The notes beneath the pieces are model-generated. The model had not been told where the DNA came from, did not search any database, and saw only the letters and a program-made list of their open reading frames with translations. From the NCBI GenBank assembly GCA_036655775.1, contig JAVVPL010000038.1, positions 1-16,795 of the forward strand: a stretch of 16,795 bases of DNA, in the 5' to 3' direction. Shown here one piece after another: positions 1 to 6,949 of this stretch (positions within the stretch are counted from its first letter, which is position 1; every line of letters begins with the position of its first letter). The DNA comes from JAVVPL01 sp036655775. Its GTDB lineage: Bacteria; Bacteroidota; Bacteroidia; Bacteroidales; P3. Position numbers and translations under genes: made by a program.

Positions 1-474
1 TGGGCTCGCATCTCCATGTGTCGAATCTAAAAAAGTTTGCTGAGCAGCCCCCAAGCCAGGCGTATTTGTTACGGCTCCCGAGAGTACGCCCACCATAGTA
101 CTCAAACTTTCGCCAGAAAGCAAATGAATAACATAAGTTACCACACAACCTAAAAATACAATAGTCGCGGCAAGTAAATTTAAAGTTAAGCCTCCTCGAC
201 GCAAAGAGGAAAAAAAACCAGGCCCTACCTGAAGCCCTATGGAATAGACAAATAGTATCAATCCAAACTCTTTGGCAAAATGCTCAATTTCAGGATCCAA
301 ACACATTCCAAAATGCGAAAAAAAGATACCTGCAAAAAGGATCCAGGCAATACCTAATGAAACACTTTTAATACGGACTTTACTCAATAAGATACCCACC
401 GAAATCGTTAAAGCCAAAAGCAATAACGAATGAGCAATACTATTTGAAAAGAAAAGAGGTAGAAACCAATCCAT
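1..474 (-). CDS. AspT/YidE/YbjL-family transporter, N-terminal part (cut by window edge)
   Basis: Reading the minus strand from the ATG at 474-472 gives 158 open codons that run off the window start, so only the N-terminal part is present. The protein is very hydrophobic, with about five likely membrane segments. It carries two blocks I recognise from the aspartate:alanine exchanger (AAE) duplication domain: GLILFVYSIGLQVGPGFF (residues 71-88) and GAVTNTPGLGAA (about 132-143). Full-length family members have two such domains, usually around a cytoplasmic TrkA-C-like region, and sit in the inner membrane. The known member AspT exchanges aspartate for alanine, but most relatives have no known substrate, so I give none. 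The gene is divergent from uvrC and has a well-formed promoter at 570-601. The family call is firm; the substrate is unknown. Confidence 0.85.
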   Translation of the reverse strand, partial: MDWFLPLFFSNSIAHSLLLLALTISVGILLSKVRIKSVSLGIAWILFAGIFFSHFGMCLDPEIEHFAKEFGLILFVYSIGLQVGPGFFSSLRRGGLTLNLLAATIVFLGCVVTYVIHLLSGESLSTMVGVLSGAVTNTPGLGAAQQTFLDSTHGDASP

Positions 475-569
475 TTTTATTTAATCTATTTTTTAACAAT
501 CAAGAAATTTGCGTTCAATCACATATACTTTATATAGATAAGTATATAAACAAATCCGCATAATGTGGG

Positions 570-601
570 CAAAGATAGCCTATTTTATTTGATAATACAA
601 A
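570..601 (-). promoter_or_regulatory. Bacteroidota-type promoter of the AspT-like transporter
   Basis: On the minus strand, TTTG (601-598) is followed after 20 nt by TATCTTTG (577-570). This matches the Bacteroidota TTTG-N19/20-TAnnTTTG consensus. Transcription would start near 565, leaving an untranslated leader of about 90 nt before the ATG at 474. The element interleaves with the divergent uvrC promoter. Confidence 0.7.
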
Positions 602-622
602 AAAAAAAAATTCGTATCTTTG
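588..622 (+). promoter_or_regulatory. uvrC promoter
   Basis: TATCTTTG (615-622) matches the -7 consensus. TTTG at 588-591 could be the -33 box, but the spacer is 23 nt, longer than the usual 19-20. The predicted start of transcription near 627 lies 14 nt before the ATG at 641. This argues against translation from the in-frame TTG at 620, which is inside the promoter. Confidence 0.55.
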
Positions 623-640
623 TATCAAATTTATAGTGTT

Positions 641-2446
641 ATGAGTACGCTTCCTCGTCCAAATATTGCTTTTATACTTTCGATATTGCCATCCAAACCT
701 GGGGTTTATCAATATTTTGATGATGAAGGAACACTTATTTATGTAGGGAAAGCCAAAAATTTAAAAAAACGAGTAAATTCTTATTTTGCCAAAGAACAAA
801 GTGGCAAAGTGCTTGCCCTAGTTCGTAAAATTGCAGATTTAAAATACATCGTAGTAGAAACCGAGTTTGATGCCCTTTTATTAGAAAATAATTTAATTAA
901 AGAATACCAACCGCATTACAACATTTTACTAAAAGACGATAAGACCTATCCTTGGATATGTATCACCAAAGAGGAATTTCCTCGTATTTTTAGCACACGC
1001 AAAAAAATTAATGATGGGTCTCAATATTTTGGACCTTACCCTTCTGTAAAAATGATGGATACACTCTTGGAGTTAATTACCGAACTTTATCCCTTGCGCA
1101 ACTGTCCTCACAAACTCAATGCCCAAAACATAGCTTCCAAAAAGACTAAACTCTGCCTGCAATACCATATCAAAAAATGCAAAGGAGTCTGTCAAGGGCT
1201 GCAAAGCAGTGCAGAATATCAAACACAAATTCAAGAGATTAAAGAACTTATCAAAGGCAATATTCACCGAGTATTGCAAAAACTACAAGAACAAATGCTC
1301 GCAGCTGCCCAAGCACTTGATTTTAAACAAGCCCAAGAATACAAACTCAAAATGGAAGCCTTACAAAACTATCAAAGCAAATCCATGATTGTAAACCCCA
1401 ATATTCACGACTTAGATGTCATTAGCATCTTTAATCAAGAAGAAACCGCTTTTTTAAATTATCTAAAAATTATTGACGGAAGTATTATTCATGCCCAAAC
1501 CTTAGAAGTAAAAAAGAAATTGGATGAAAGTGAACAAGAAGTTTTAGATAGTGCCATTTTACAAATTCGTGAACGTTTTCAAAGTCAAGCCCCTGAATTA
1601 GTTTTACCTTTTGCGCCCTCCTATCCTATTCCCCAAACCTTAATCACCATCCCTAAAATCGGAGATAAAAAACAATTACTTGAACTTTCTCAGCGAAATA
1701 TCCAATTCTATCTACTTGAAAAACAAAAACGACAAGACCTCATCGATCCCGATCGACATAGTAAACGGATACTTTTTCAACTTAAACAAGATCTAGGCAT
1801 GCAAGAAATCCCTATGCACATTGAATGTTTTGATAATTCAAACTTTCAAGGCGACTATGCAGTAGCCGCCATGACTGTTTTCAAAAATGCCAAAGCTTCT
1901 AAAAAAGACTATCGACATTTTAATATCAAAACCGTACTAGGTGCCAATGACTTTGCCTCTATGGAAGAAATTCTTTACCGACGTTACAAACGAGCCTTAG
2001 ACGAAGCACAAGATTTACCACAACTTATTGTAGTTGATGGAGGTAAAGGACAATTGAGTTCCGCTTATAAAATATTACAGCAACTCAAACTTGAAAATAA
2101 AATTTTTTTAATTGGCATTGCCGAAAAACTCGAAGAGATTTACAAAGTAGGCGATCCCTATCCTTTATTACTAGATCGGAAATCCGAAAGTCTTAAAATC
2201 ATTCAACAAATTCGAGATGAAGCACACCGTTTTGGCATCACACATTATCGAAAAAAACACGAAAAAGGACTTATCAAAACAGAACTCACCGAAATTCAAG
2301 GTATAGGATTAGAAACCGCCCTCAAACTTCTCAATCATTTTCATTCTGTAAAAGCCGTTCGCCAAGCCAATTTAGAGAGTTTGAGTGCACAAATTGGTTC
2401 ATCTAAAGCCAGCCTTGTTAAACAATACTTCGACACCCATGCTTAA
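641..2446 (+). CDS. uvrC: Excinuclease ABC subunit C
   Basis: UvrC makes the 3' and 5' incisions around a bulky DNA lesion after UvrA and UvrB have located it. The 601-residue length is normal for the family. The N-terminal GIY-YIG nuclease is visible with GVY (21-23), YVG (34-36), Arg44 and the metal-binding Glu82 in LLENNLIK. A UVR domain for UvrB contact lies near 210-245 (ALDFKQAQEYKLKMEAL). The RNase H-like C-terminal nuclease has Asp398 (ECFDNSNFQG), Asp466 (VVDGGKGQ) and His529 (DEAHRFGITHYR). A helix-hairpin-helix region covers about 550-598. I chose the ATG at 641 because the upstream in-frame TTG at 620 overlaps the -7 promoter box. The last 8 nt overlap the start of the next gene. 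Confidence 0.97.
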   Translation: MSTLPRPNIAFILSILPSKPGVYQYFDDEGTLIYVGKAKNLKKRVNSYFAKEQSGKVLALVRKIADLKYIVVETEFDALLLENNLIKEYQPHYNILLKDDKTYPWICITKEEFPRIFSTRKKINDGSQYFGPYPSVKMMDTLLELITELYPLRNCPHKLNAQNIASKKTKLCLQYHIKKCKGVCQGLQSSAEYQTQIQEIKELIKGNIHRVLQKLQEQMLAAAQALDFKQAQEYKLKMEALQNYQSKSMIVNPNIHDLDVISIFNQEETAFLNYLKIIDGSIIHAQTLEVKKKLDESEQEVLDSAILQIRERFQSQAPELVLPFAPSYPIPQTLITIPKIGDKKQLLELSQRNIQFYLLEKQKRQDLIDPDRHSKRILFQLKQDLGMQEIPMHIECFDNSNFQGDYAVAAMTVFKNAKASKKDYRHFNIKTVLGANDFASMEEILYRRYKRALDEAQDLPQLIVVDGGKGQLSSAYKILQQLKLENKIFLIGIAEKLEEIYKVGDPYPLLLDRKSESLKIIQQIRDEAHRFGITHYRKKHEKGLIKTELTEIQGIGLETALKLLNHFHSVKAVRQANLESLSAQIGSSKASLVKQYFDTHA

Positions 2447-3026
2447 AATATTTGTATACAATATCAAAGGGTTTGAGGGAACTCCTTCCAAACTTGCTCA
2501 TCAATTTTTGACTCATCTATTAGAAGAAGAGCTTCACGAAAAAGCAGAGAATTTATATTTTGCTAAACACGCCCAAGGAAAACCCTATCTGATCTCCCAT
2601 CCTCATATACACTTTAATATTTCTCATTCCTTCGACTATATCGCCATTGCCCTTTCCTACAAACCCGTAGGTATAGATATCGAAAAAATACGAACACGCA
2701 ATTACAAGCCCATTCTCGAACGTTATTTTGCCGTTGAAGAACAGAACTATATTTTTTCCCTAGATCCCGAAAAACAAAACGCTTCTTTTATCCAACTATG
2801 GACACTCAAAGAATGTTTTCTCAAATACAAAGGTTGTGGTATCGCGAATAATATCGAAGCCTATCCCTTAGTAATCGATCCGCTCAATCATAGCGTTCAA
2901 GTCAAAAACAACAAAGGAGAAATTGTTTTTTTTCATACCCAATGCTTAGCCGAGGAGTATTATATTAGTCTTTGCACACCAAGGACTTCGGAAGCAATTT
3001 TTTATTTTCAAGATGCTAGAATTTAA
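2439..3026 (+). CDS. 4'-phosphopantetheinyl transferase, Sfp/Gsp type
   Basis: This enzyme transfers the phosphopantetheine arm of coenzyme A to a serine of carrier proteins. The 195-residue protein is a little shorter than typical Sfp (about 220-240). It shows the family motifs in order: HFNISHS (58-64), VGIDIEKI (77-84, with metal-binding Asp80 and Glu82) and WTLKECFLKYKG (121-132, with Glu125 and Lys129). I place the start at the ATG at 2439, which overlaps the uvrC stop by 8 nt. An upstream in-frame start at 2385 would add 18 residues lying deep in uvrC and is unlikely. Translational coupling to uvrC is likely. AcpP, encoded at 12164, is an obvious candidate substrate, but no small AcpS-type enzyme is in the window to compare, so its specificity is open. 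Confidence 0.9.
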   Translation: MLKIFVYNIKGFEGTPSKLAHQFLTHLLEEELHEKAENLYFAKHAQGKPYLISHPHIHFNISHSFDYIAIALSYKPVGIDIEKIRTRNYKPILERYFAVEEQNYIFSLDPEKQNASFIQLWTLKECFLKYKGCGIANNIEAYPLVIDPLNHSVQVKNNKGEIVFFHTQCLAEEYYISLCTPRTSEAIFYFQDARI

Positions 3027-3123
3027 GTTTTTGAAAACGGAGCAAATTTATCTCGTGCCGAAGCAACCTCATACAAATAAATGATACTATATATTTTTCC
3101 TTTTAATCAATTTTTGTAATCTT

Positions 3124-3621
3124 TTACTCCCCTCCCTTTGTTTCCCCTAAACAAATTTGTTTAACCAATTGTGTATACTGTATCCGCGTAAGAGCGCCAG
3201 GTTGAGAGGCAGGCTGTCCTTTCATCGGACTAAATAACACCATAGGAATACTACTAATTCCAAAAACCTGCGACAATTCTTTTTCCTTATCCACATTCAC
3301 CTTATACACAATCACTCTACCTGCAAATTCAGCAGCTAAACTATCCATAATCGGTCCAACAATACGACAAGGACGACACCAATCTGCATAAAAATCAATC
3401 ACACAAGGCAGTTTGCCTGTATATATCCATTCTTTAGAATTTGCTGTATAATCATAGACCACTTTTTTAAATTGATCCGTAGTTAAATACACCACTTTTC
3501 CATAATTCGTATCTTTGACTTCTTTGGATGCTTTCGTTTTTGTTTTATGAGAGGACTGTCCCATTGCATTACCAAGCAAGAGTACACAAGCCAAAGCAAT
3601 TAATCCCACTATTTTTTTCAT
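3124..3621 (-). CDS. Exported thioredoxin-fold protein (WCRPC active site)
   Basis: This 165-residue protein has an N-terminal signal peptide (MKK, hydrophobic 4-17, then a polar segment after about residue 22), so it probably acts in the periplasm. Residues 60-160 form a thioredoxin fold with FYADWCRPC (active-site Cys82 and Cys85) and the conserved cis-proline Pro126 in SSIPMVLF. The intervening dipeptide is Arg-Pro instead of the Gly-Pro of cytoplasmic thioredoxins, which may shift the redox potential. The likely role is thiol-disulfide exchange on exported proteins. A lipoprotein signal is not obvious: LLLGNAMGQ has no lipobox cysteine. The gene follows dapD after a 22-nt gap and is probably the last gene of a tpx-dapD-trx unit. 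Partner and substrate are unknown. Confidence 0.88.
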   Translation of the reverse strand: MKKIVGLIALACVLLLGNAMGQSSHKTKTKASKEVKDTNYGKVVYLTTDQFKKVVYDYTANSKEWIYTGKLPCVIDFYADWCRPCRIVGPIMDSLAAEFAGRVIVYKVNVDKEKELSQVFGISSIPMVLFSPMKGQPASQPGALTRIQYTQLVKQICLGETKGGE

Positions 3622-3643
3622 CTATCTTATTTTTATTAAACAA

Positions 3644-4515
3644 CTAAACAGCAACACCAAAATCTCTCAAAGCTTCATTCAAGGAAGTTTTCAAATTGGT
3701 AGACTCTTTGCGTTTGCCTATAATCAAAGCACAATTCACCGAAAATTCACCAGCGGGAAATTTTTTACTATACGAACCAGGGATAACCACCGAACGCGCA
3801 GGTACTCTTCCCTTATATATAATAGGTTCTTCTCCACTCACATCTATAATTTTTGTCGATTGTGTCAAACATACACTCGCCCCAATCACCACCTCTTTTT
3901 CTAAATGTACCCCCTCCACAATAATCGCTCTAGAGCCAATAAAGCAAGCATTTTCCACAATCACAGGCGAAGCTTGTACAGGCTCCAAAACGCCCCCTAT
4001 CCCTACGCCTCCACTCAAATGTACGCCCTCTCCAATTTGTGCACAAGAACCCACCGTAGCCCAGGTATCTACCATAGTTCCAGCGCCCACATAGGCTCCA
4101 ATATTTACATACGAAGGCATCATTACCACCCCTGGCGCCAAATAAGAACCATAACGCGCAGTAGCTGGAGGCACCACCCGAACGCCCAATTTTTCAAAAT
4201 TATTTTTCAATGGAATTTTATCATAAAACTCAAAGGGGGGCACTTCCATAGTTTCCATTTTACGTATAGAAAAATATAAAAGGATTGCTTTTTTCACCCA
4301 TTCATTCACCTGCCATCCATCTTCTATCGGTTGAGCCACTCTTAGCTCTCCCCTATCCAATAAATCAATCGTATGCGTAATACAATNNNNNNNNNNACCC
4401 GCCGCCCGCCCCTCCCCCATCCCCCCCGCCTAGCCCTACCACACACCCCCCACATCGACTGTTTGAGCAAGTCCCTAGCCTCCCAACTTGTCTCTATTTG
4501 TTTTTGTAAATCCAT
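3644..4515 (-). CDS. dapD: 2,3,4,5-tetrahydropyridine-2,6-dicarboxylate N-succinyltransferase, interrupted by an assembly gap
   Basis: DapD succinylates tetrahydrodipicolinate in the succinylase branch of diaminopimelate and lysine synthesis. The C-terminal part (4386 down to the TAG at 3644) is intact: GELRVAQPIEDGWQVNEWVK, then the left-handed beta-helix with MMPSYVNIGAYVGAGTMVDT and VHLSGGVGIGGVLEP, then RVPARSVVIPGSYSKKFPAG and the end KTSLNEALRDFGVAV. The N-terminus can be read from the ATG at 4515 (MDLQKQIETSWEARDLLKQS, about 20 codons), which fits the family start. Between the two parts lie 10 Ns and a C-rich stretch (4397-4455) that encodes no DapD-like sequence. The two segments are in different frames. 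From family length I expect only a handful of missing codons there. This looks like a scaffolding artefact rather than a real pseudogene. The gene is 19 nt downstream of tpx. Confidence 0.9.
4387..4396. other. Assembly gap (10 Ns)
   Basis: Ten consecutive undetermined bases lie inside dapD. The round length suggests a scaffold placeholder, not a measured distance. Confidence 0.99.
4397..4455. other. Suspect C-rich sequence at a contig edge
   Basis: About 59 bases next to the N run are dominated by C homopolymers on the plus strand. They differ sharply in composition from the AT-rich surroundings. They fall where dapD codons should be, but encode a Gly/Arg/Trp-rich string unlike the family. 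Low-quality read ends or a misjoin are the simplest explanation. Confidence 0.7.
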
Positions 4516-4534
4516 ATAAAAAAATTCAGAAAAA

Positions 4535-5047
4535 TTAAACCATTTTTTTCAAAACAGCCAAAGCGGCATCAAAATCGGGTAAATCCGTATTTTCTTTTAC
4601 TAATTCCATGTATACGATCTTGTCATTTTGATCAATAATAAGAATTCCTCGATTCAACAAACGTAATTCTTTGATTAAAAATCCATATTTTAAACCAAAA
4701 TCCGTATTTAAATGATCCGATAAAGTATGCACCTTATCAATACCTTCCGCGCCACAAAAACGACCTAAAGCAAAGGGTAAATCACAAGATATACTCAAAA
4801 TAACCACCTCTTTCAACTGAGTAGCCTCTTGATTAAATCTACGTGTTTGCATCGCACAAACCCCTGTATCAATCGATGGAATCGATGAAATCACTTTTAT
4901 TTTTCCTTTAAAATCACTGAGTTTGACAGGCTGTAAATCGTTAGCTAAAGCCGTGAATTCTGGAGCTACATCGCCCACTTTTACTAATTTTCCAAGCAAT
5001 GTCAATGGATTACCCATCATGGTAACCATACCTTTATTTTCTTCCAT
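4535..5047 (-). CDS. tpx: Thiol peroxidase (atypical 2-Cys peroxiredoxin)
   Basis: Tpx reduces hydrogen peroxide and alkyl hydroperoxides with electrons from thioredoxin. The 170-residue length is normal. The peroxidatic motif PSIDTGVCAMQTRRFN places the reactive cysteine at Cys64 with Thr61 in the TxxC pattern. The resolving cysteine is Cys98 in LGRFCGAEG. There is an additional Cys88 in SISCDLPF. GNPLTLLGKLVKVGDVAPEF near the N-terminus is the usual Tpx entry. The predicted cytoplasmic location is supported by the lack of a signal peptide. The ATG at 5047 is used; an in-frame ATG six codons later would also suit the family start. The gene has its own -7 element upstream and is followed after 19 nt by dapD. 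Confidence 0.95.
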   Translation of the reverse strand: MEENKGMVTMMGNPLTLLGKLVKVGDVAPEFTALANDLQPVKLSDFKGKIKVISSIPSIDTGVCAMQTRRFNQEATQLKEVVILSISCDLPFALGRFCGAEGIDKVHTLSDHLNTDFGLKYGFLIKELRLLNRGILIIDQNDKIVYMELVKENTDLPDFDAALAVLKKMV

Positions 5048-5116
5048 TTTTTTTTGTTTTATTTATTATTATTCTATAGACCTTATTCCAAAATTTAAAT
5101 TTTGAAATTTATCCCA

Positions 5117-5124
5117 CAAAGATA
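5117..5124 (-). promoter_or_regulatory. Putative -7 element of tpx-dapD-trx
   Basis: TATCTTTG on the minus strand fits TAnnTTTG exactly, but no good -33 box lies 19-20 nt upstream. Transcription would start near 5112, about 65 nt before tpx. The site follows the rnfA stop (5173), so it could give tpx a peroxide-responsive start independent of rnf. Confidence 0.5.
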
Positions 5125-5172
5125 CAATATAATTTTAACAAATTACGTATGGGCAACACTCCAAATTCGCTT

Positions 5173-5745
5173 TTATACCATCCCCGCAAATCCCATAAAT
5201 GCCAAAGCCACCAAACCTGCTGTTACAAGAGTGATAGGGGTTCCTTGCATTCCTTTGGGCACATTTACCAAATCCATATTTTCGCGAATACCCGCAAAAA
5301 TCACCATTGCCAACGTAAATCCTATGGCATTAGACATCGCAAACACCACCCCTTCCATCAAATTGTAATTTTTTTGAATTACCAAAATAGCAACACCCAA
5401 AACCGTGCAATTGGTTGTAATCAAAGGTAAATAAATACCCAATGCTTGATATAAGGCAGGGCTTACCTTTTTGAGAATAATTTCAACCATTTGCACCAAA
5501 GCTGCAATAATTAATATAAAACTAATCGTTTGCAAAAAGCCTAAATTCAAAGGATTTAAAACATATTGTTGAACTAAAAATGTAACAATTGTAGAGAGAG
5601 TCATCACAAATAAAATCGCACTTCCCATCCCTATGGAGGTAGATATTTTATTAGAAACGCCCAAGAATGGACAAATTCCCAAAAACTGTACAAAGACAAT
5701 ATTATTGACAAAGACAGCCGCTATAATGATAAGTATGTATTCCAT
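5173..5745 (-). CDS. rnfA: Electron transport complex subunit RnfA
   Basis: RnfA is an integral inner-membrane subunit of the ferredoxin:NAD+ oxidoreductase and is homologous to NqrE. The 190-residue protein has about six hydrophobic segments. It carries the two conserved half-membrane cysteine motifs: FLGICPFLG (Cys25) and TTNCTVLG (Cys113). In structures of Rnf and Nqr, these cysteines together with those of RnfE hold an iron-sulfur cluster inside the membrane. It is the last gene of the operon, 11 nt after rnfE. Its C-terminus (GLVALAFMGFAGMV) is typical. I see no strong terminator between its stop and the tpx promoter, so read-through into tpx is possible. Confidence 0.95.
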   Translation of the reverse strand: MEYILIIIAAVFVNNIVFVQFLGICPFLGVSNKISTSIGMGSAILFVMTLSTIVTFLVQQYVLNPLNLGFLQTISFILIIAALVQMVEIILKKVSPALYQALGIYLPLITTNCTVLGVAILVIQKNYNLMEGVVFAMSNAIGFTLAMVIFAGIRENMDLVNVPKGMQGTPITLVTAGLVALAFMGFAGMV

Positions 5746-5756
5746 AATCTAAACTA

Positions 5757-6338
5757 TTATGCTTTTTTCAATCTATTAATAAAAGCTATTAAAAAACCTA
5801 AAACTAAAAAGGCCCCTGGTGCCAATACAAATATAAGGATACCATCTCCCTGAATAAATTTATAATTAAAAATTGCTCCACTACCAAGTATTTCTCGAAT
5901 ACTACCCAGTAGAGTCAATCCAAAAGTAAAACCTAAACCCATTCCCAAACCATCCAACATTGAAGGAAAAACTTTATTTTTAGCTGCGAATGCCTCCGCA
6001 CGCCCCAATACAATACAATTGACTACAATCAATGGAATATATAATCCCAATCGTGTATGTAGTGCAGGTACGTATGCTTGCATCAATAAATCCACCACCG
6101 TCACAAACGAAGCTATAATAACAATAAAAGAAGGAATCCGAACTTTATCTGGAATTTGATTTTTGACCAAGGATATAAAGATATTCGACATCATCAAAAC
6201 AAAAGTAGTTGCCAAACCCATACCTAGCCCATTGACAGCCGAAGAAGTCACCCCTAAAGTAGGGCACATTCCCAACATTAATACCAATACTGGATTTTCT
6301 TTTAAAAGTCCTTTACTGAAAATTTGAAAATTTGACAT
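5757..6338 (-). CDS. rnfE: Electron transport complex subunit RnfE
   Basis: RnfE is the second of the paired six-segment membrane subunits and is homologous to NqrD. The 193-residue protein opens with the RnfE-type N-terminus FSKGLLKENPVLVLMLGMCP. Its two key cysteines are Cys25 (GMCPTLG) and Cys108 (VVNCIVLGRAEAFA), matching the partner cysteines of RnfA. The segment VFPSMLDGLGMGLGFTFGL is diagnostic for RnfE against RnfA. The start codon overlaps the rnfG stop by one base (TAATG, 6336-6340 on the minus strand), so the two genes are probably translationally coupled. Confidence 0.95.
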   Translation of the reverse strand: MSNFQIFSKGLLKENPVLVLMLGMCPTLGVTSSAVNGLGMGLATTFVLMMSNIFISLVKNQIPDKVRIPSFIVIIASFVTVVDLLMQAYVPALHTRLGLYIPLIVVNCIVLGRAEAFAAKNKVFPSMLDGLGMGLGFTFGLTLLGSIREILGSGAIFNYKFIQGDGILIFVLAPGAFLVLGFLIAFINRLKKA

Positions 6339-6913
6339 TATTTTTGTTCTCCTTTCTCTATTAATACCACTTGGTAAGCCTTATTCAAAGCATCACAAAA
6401 AGCTCTAGAGCTAATCGTGGCTGCCGAAACAGCATCCACATCGCCTCCATCTTTTTTCACTTGCAATTTATAATTAGCAGGATTTTTTCCTTGAAATTGA
6501 TTTAAAAACACATCCGTTTCTATTTTAGCACCTAAACCTGGTGTTTCGCCATGTTTTAACACTTTTATTTTATGAATTTCACCCGAAGGTAAAAGACCCG
6601 CCATAATTTTAAATTCACCGCCATAGCCCTTTTTCGTAGTAGATTGCACAGCGATTCCCACCATCACATCACTCTTATACGCTAAACTACAAACTATTTT
6701 TTCGCCATTCACTTCCACCACTTTCTCTTCCACTTTATCAAATTCTGGCAACACCAAACGTATAGCCGCTTCAGCTTTTCCACTCGCTGCAGAGGCTATT
6801 TTATCTTTAGTTAGCAAATAGGCTCCAGCCAAAATAGCCCCCGACAACACACATATAAGCGTTAAGCTTACAAACATGTTTAAAAAACTAGATTCTTTTT
6901 TTTCACTCATCAT
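6338..6913 (-). CDS. rnfG: Electron transport complex subunit RnfG (covalent FMN subunit)
   Basis: RnfG is anchored by one N-terminal membrane helix (about 14-35) and has a periplasmic FMN domain. FMN is attached to a threonine by the flavin transferase ApbE. The attachment site is in DAVSAATISS (160-169), with Thr166 as the likely flavinylated residue. The motif reads S-A-A-T instead of the commoner S-G-A-T, a small departure from consensus. KHGETPGLGAKIE (120-132) is a conserved block of the FMN-binding domain. The length of 191 is normal. The gene lies between rnfD (36-nt gap) and rnfE (1-nt overlap). No apbE gene is in this window. Confidence 0.94.
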   Translation of the reverse strand: MMSEKKESSFLNMFVSLTLICVLSGAILAGAYLLTKDKIASAASGKAEAAIRLVLPEFDKVEEKVVEVNGEKIVCSLAYKSDVMVGIAVQSTTKKGYGGEFKIMAGLLPSGEIHKIKVLKHGETPGLGAKIETDVFLNQFQGKNPANYKLQVKKDGGDVDAVSAATISSRAFCDALNKAYQVVLIEKGEQK

Positions 6914-6949
6914 ACATTGTATTTATGTAATCTATAATTTTTCATTCTA

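Noticed and set aside
620..640. TTG start giving uvrC seven extra residues
   Set aside because: The TTG is inside the TATCTTTG promoter box, upstream of any likely transcription start; the ATG at 641 fits the family.
3027..3123. Terminator between the converging transferase and thioredoxin genes
   Set aside because: No stem longer than a few base pairs was seen; termination there may be by another mechanism.
3696..4279. Overlapping plus-strand open frames opposite dapD
   Set aside because: Their composition is that of an antisense reading of the hexapeptide-repeat gene, with no domain or promoter.
3644..4515. dapD as a genuine pseudogene
   Set aside because: Both flanks are well conserved and the only disruption coincides with Ns and abnormal sequence, so an assembly cause is much more likely.
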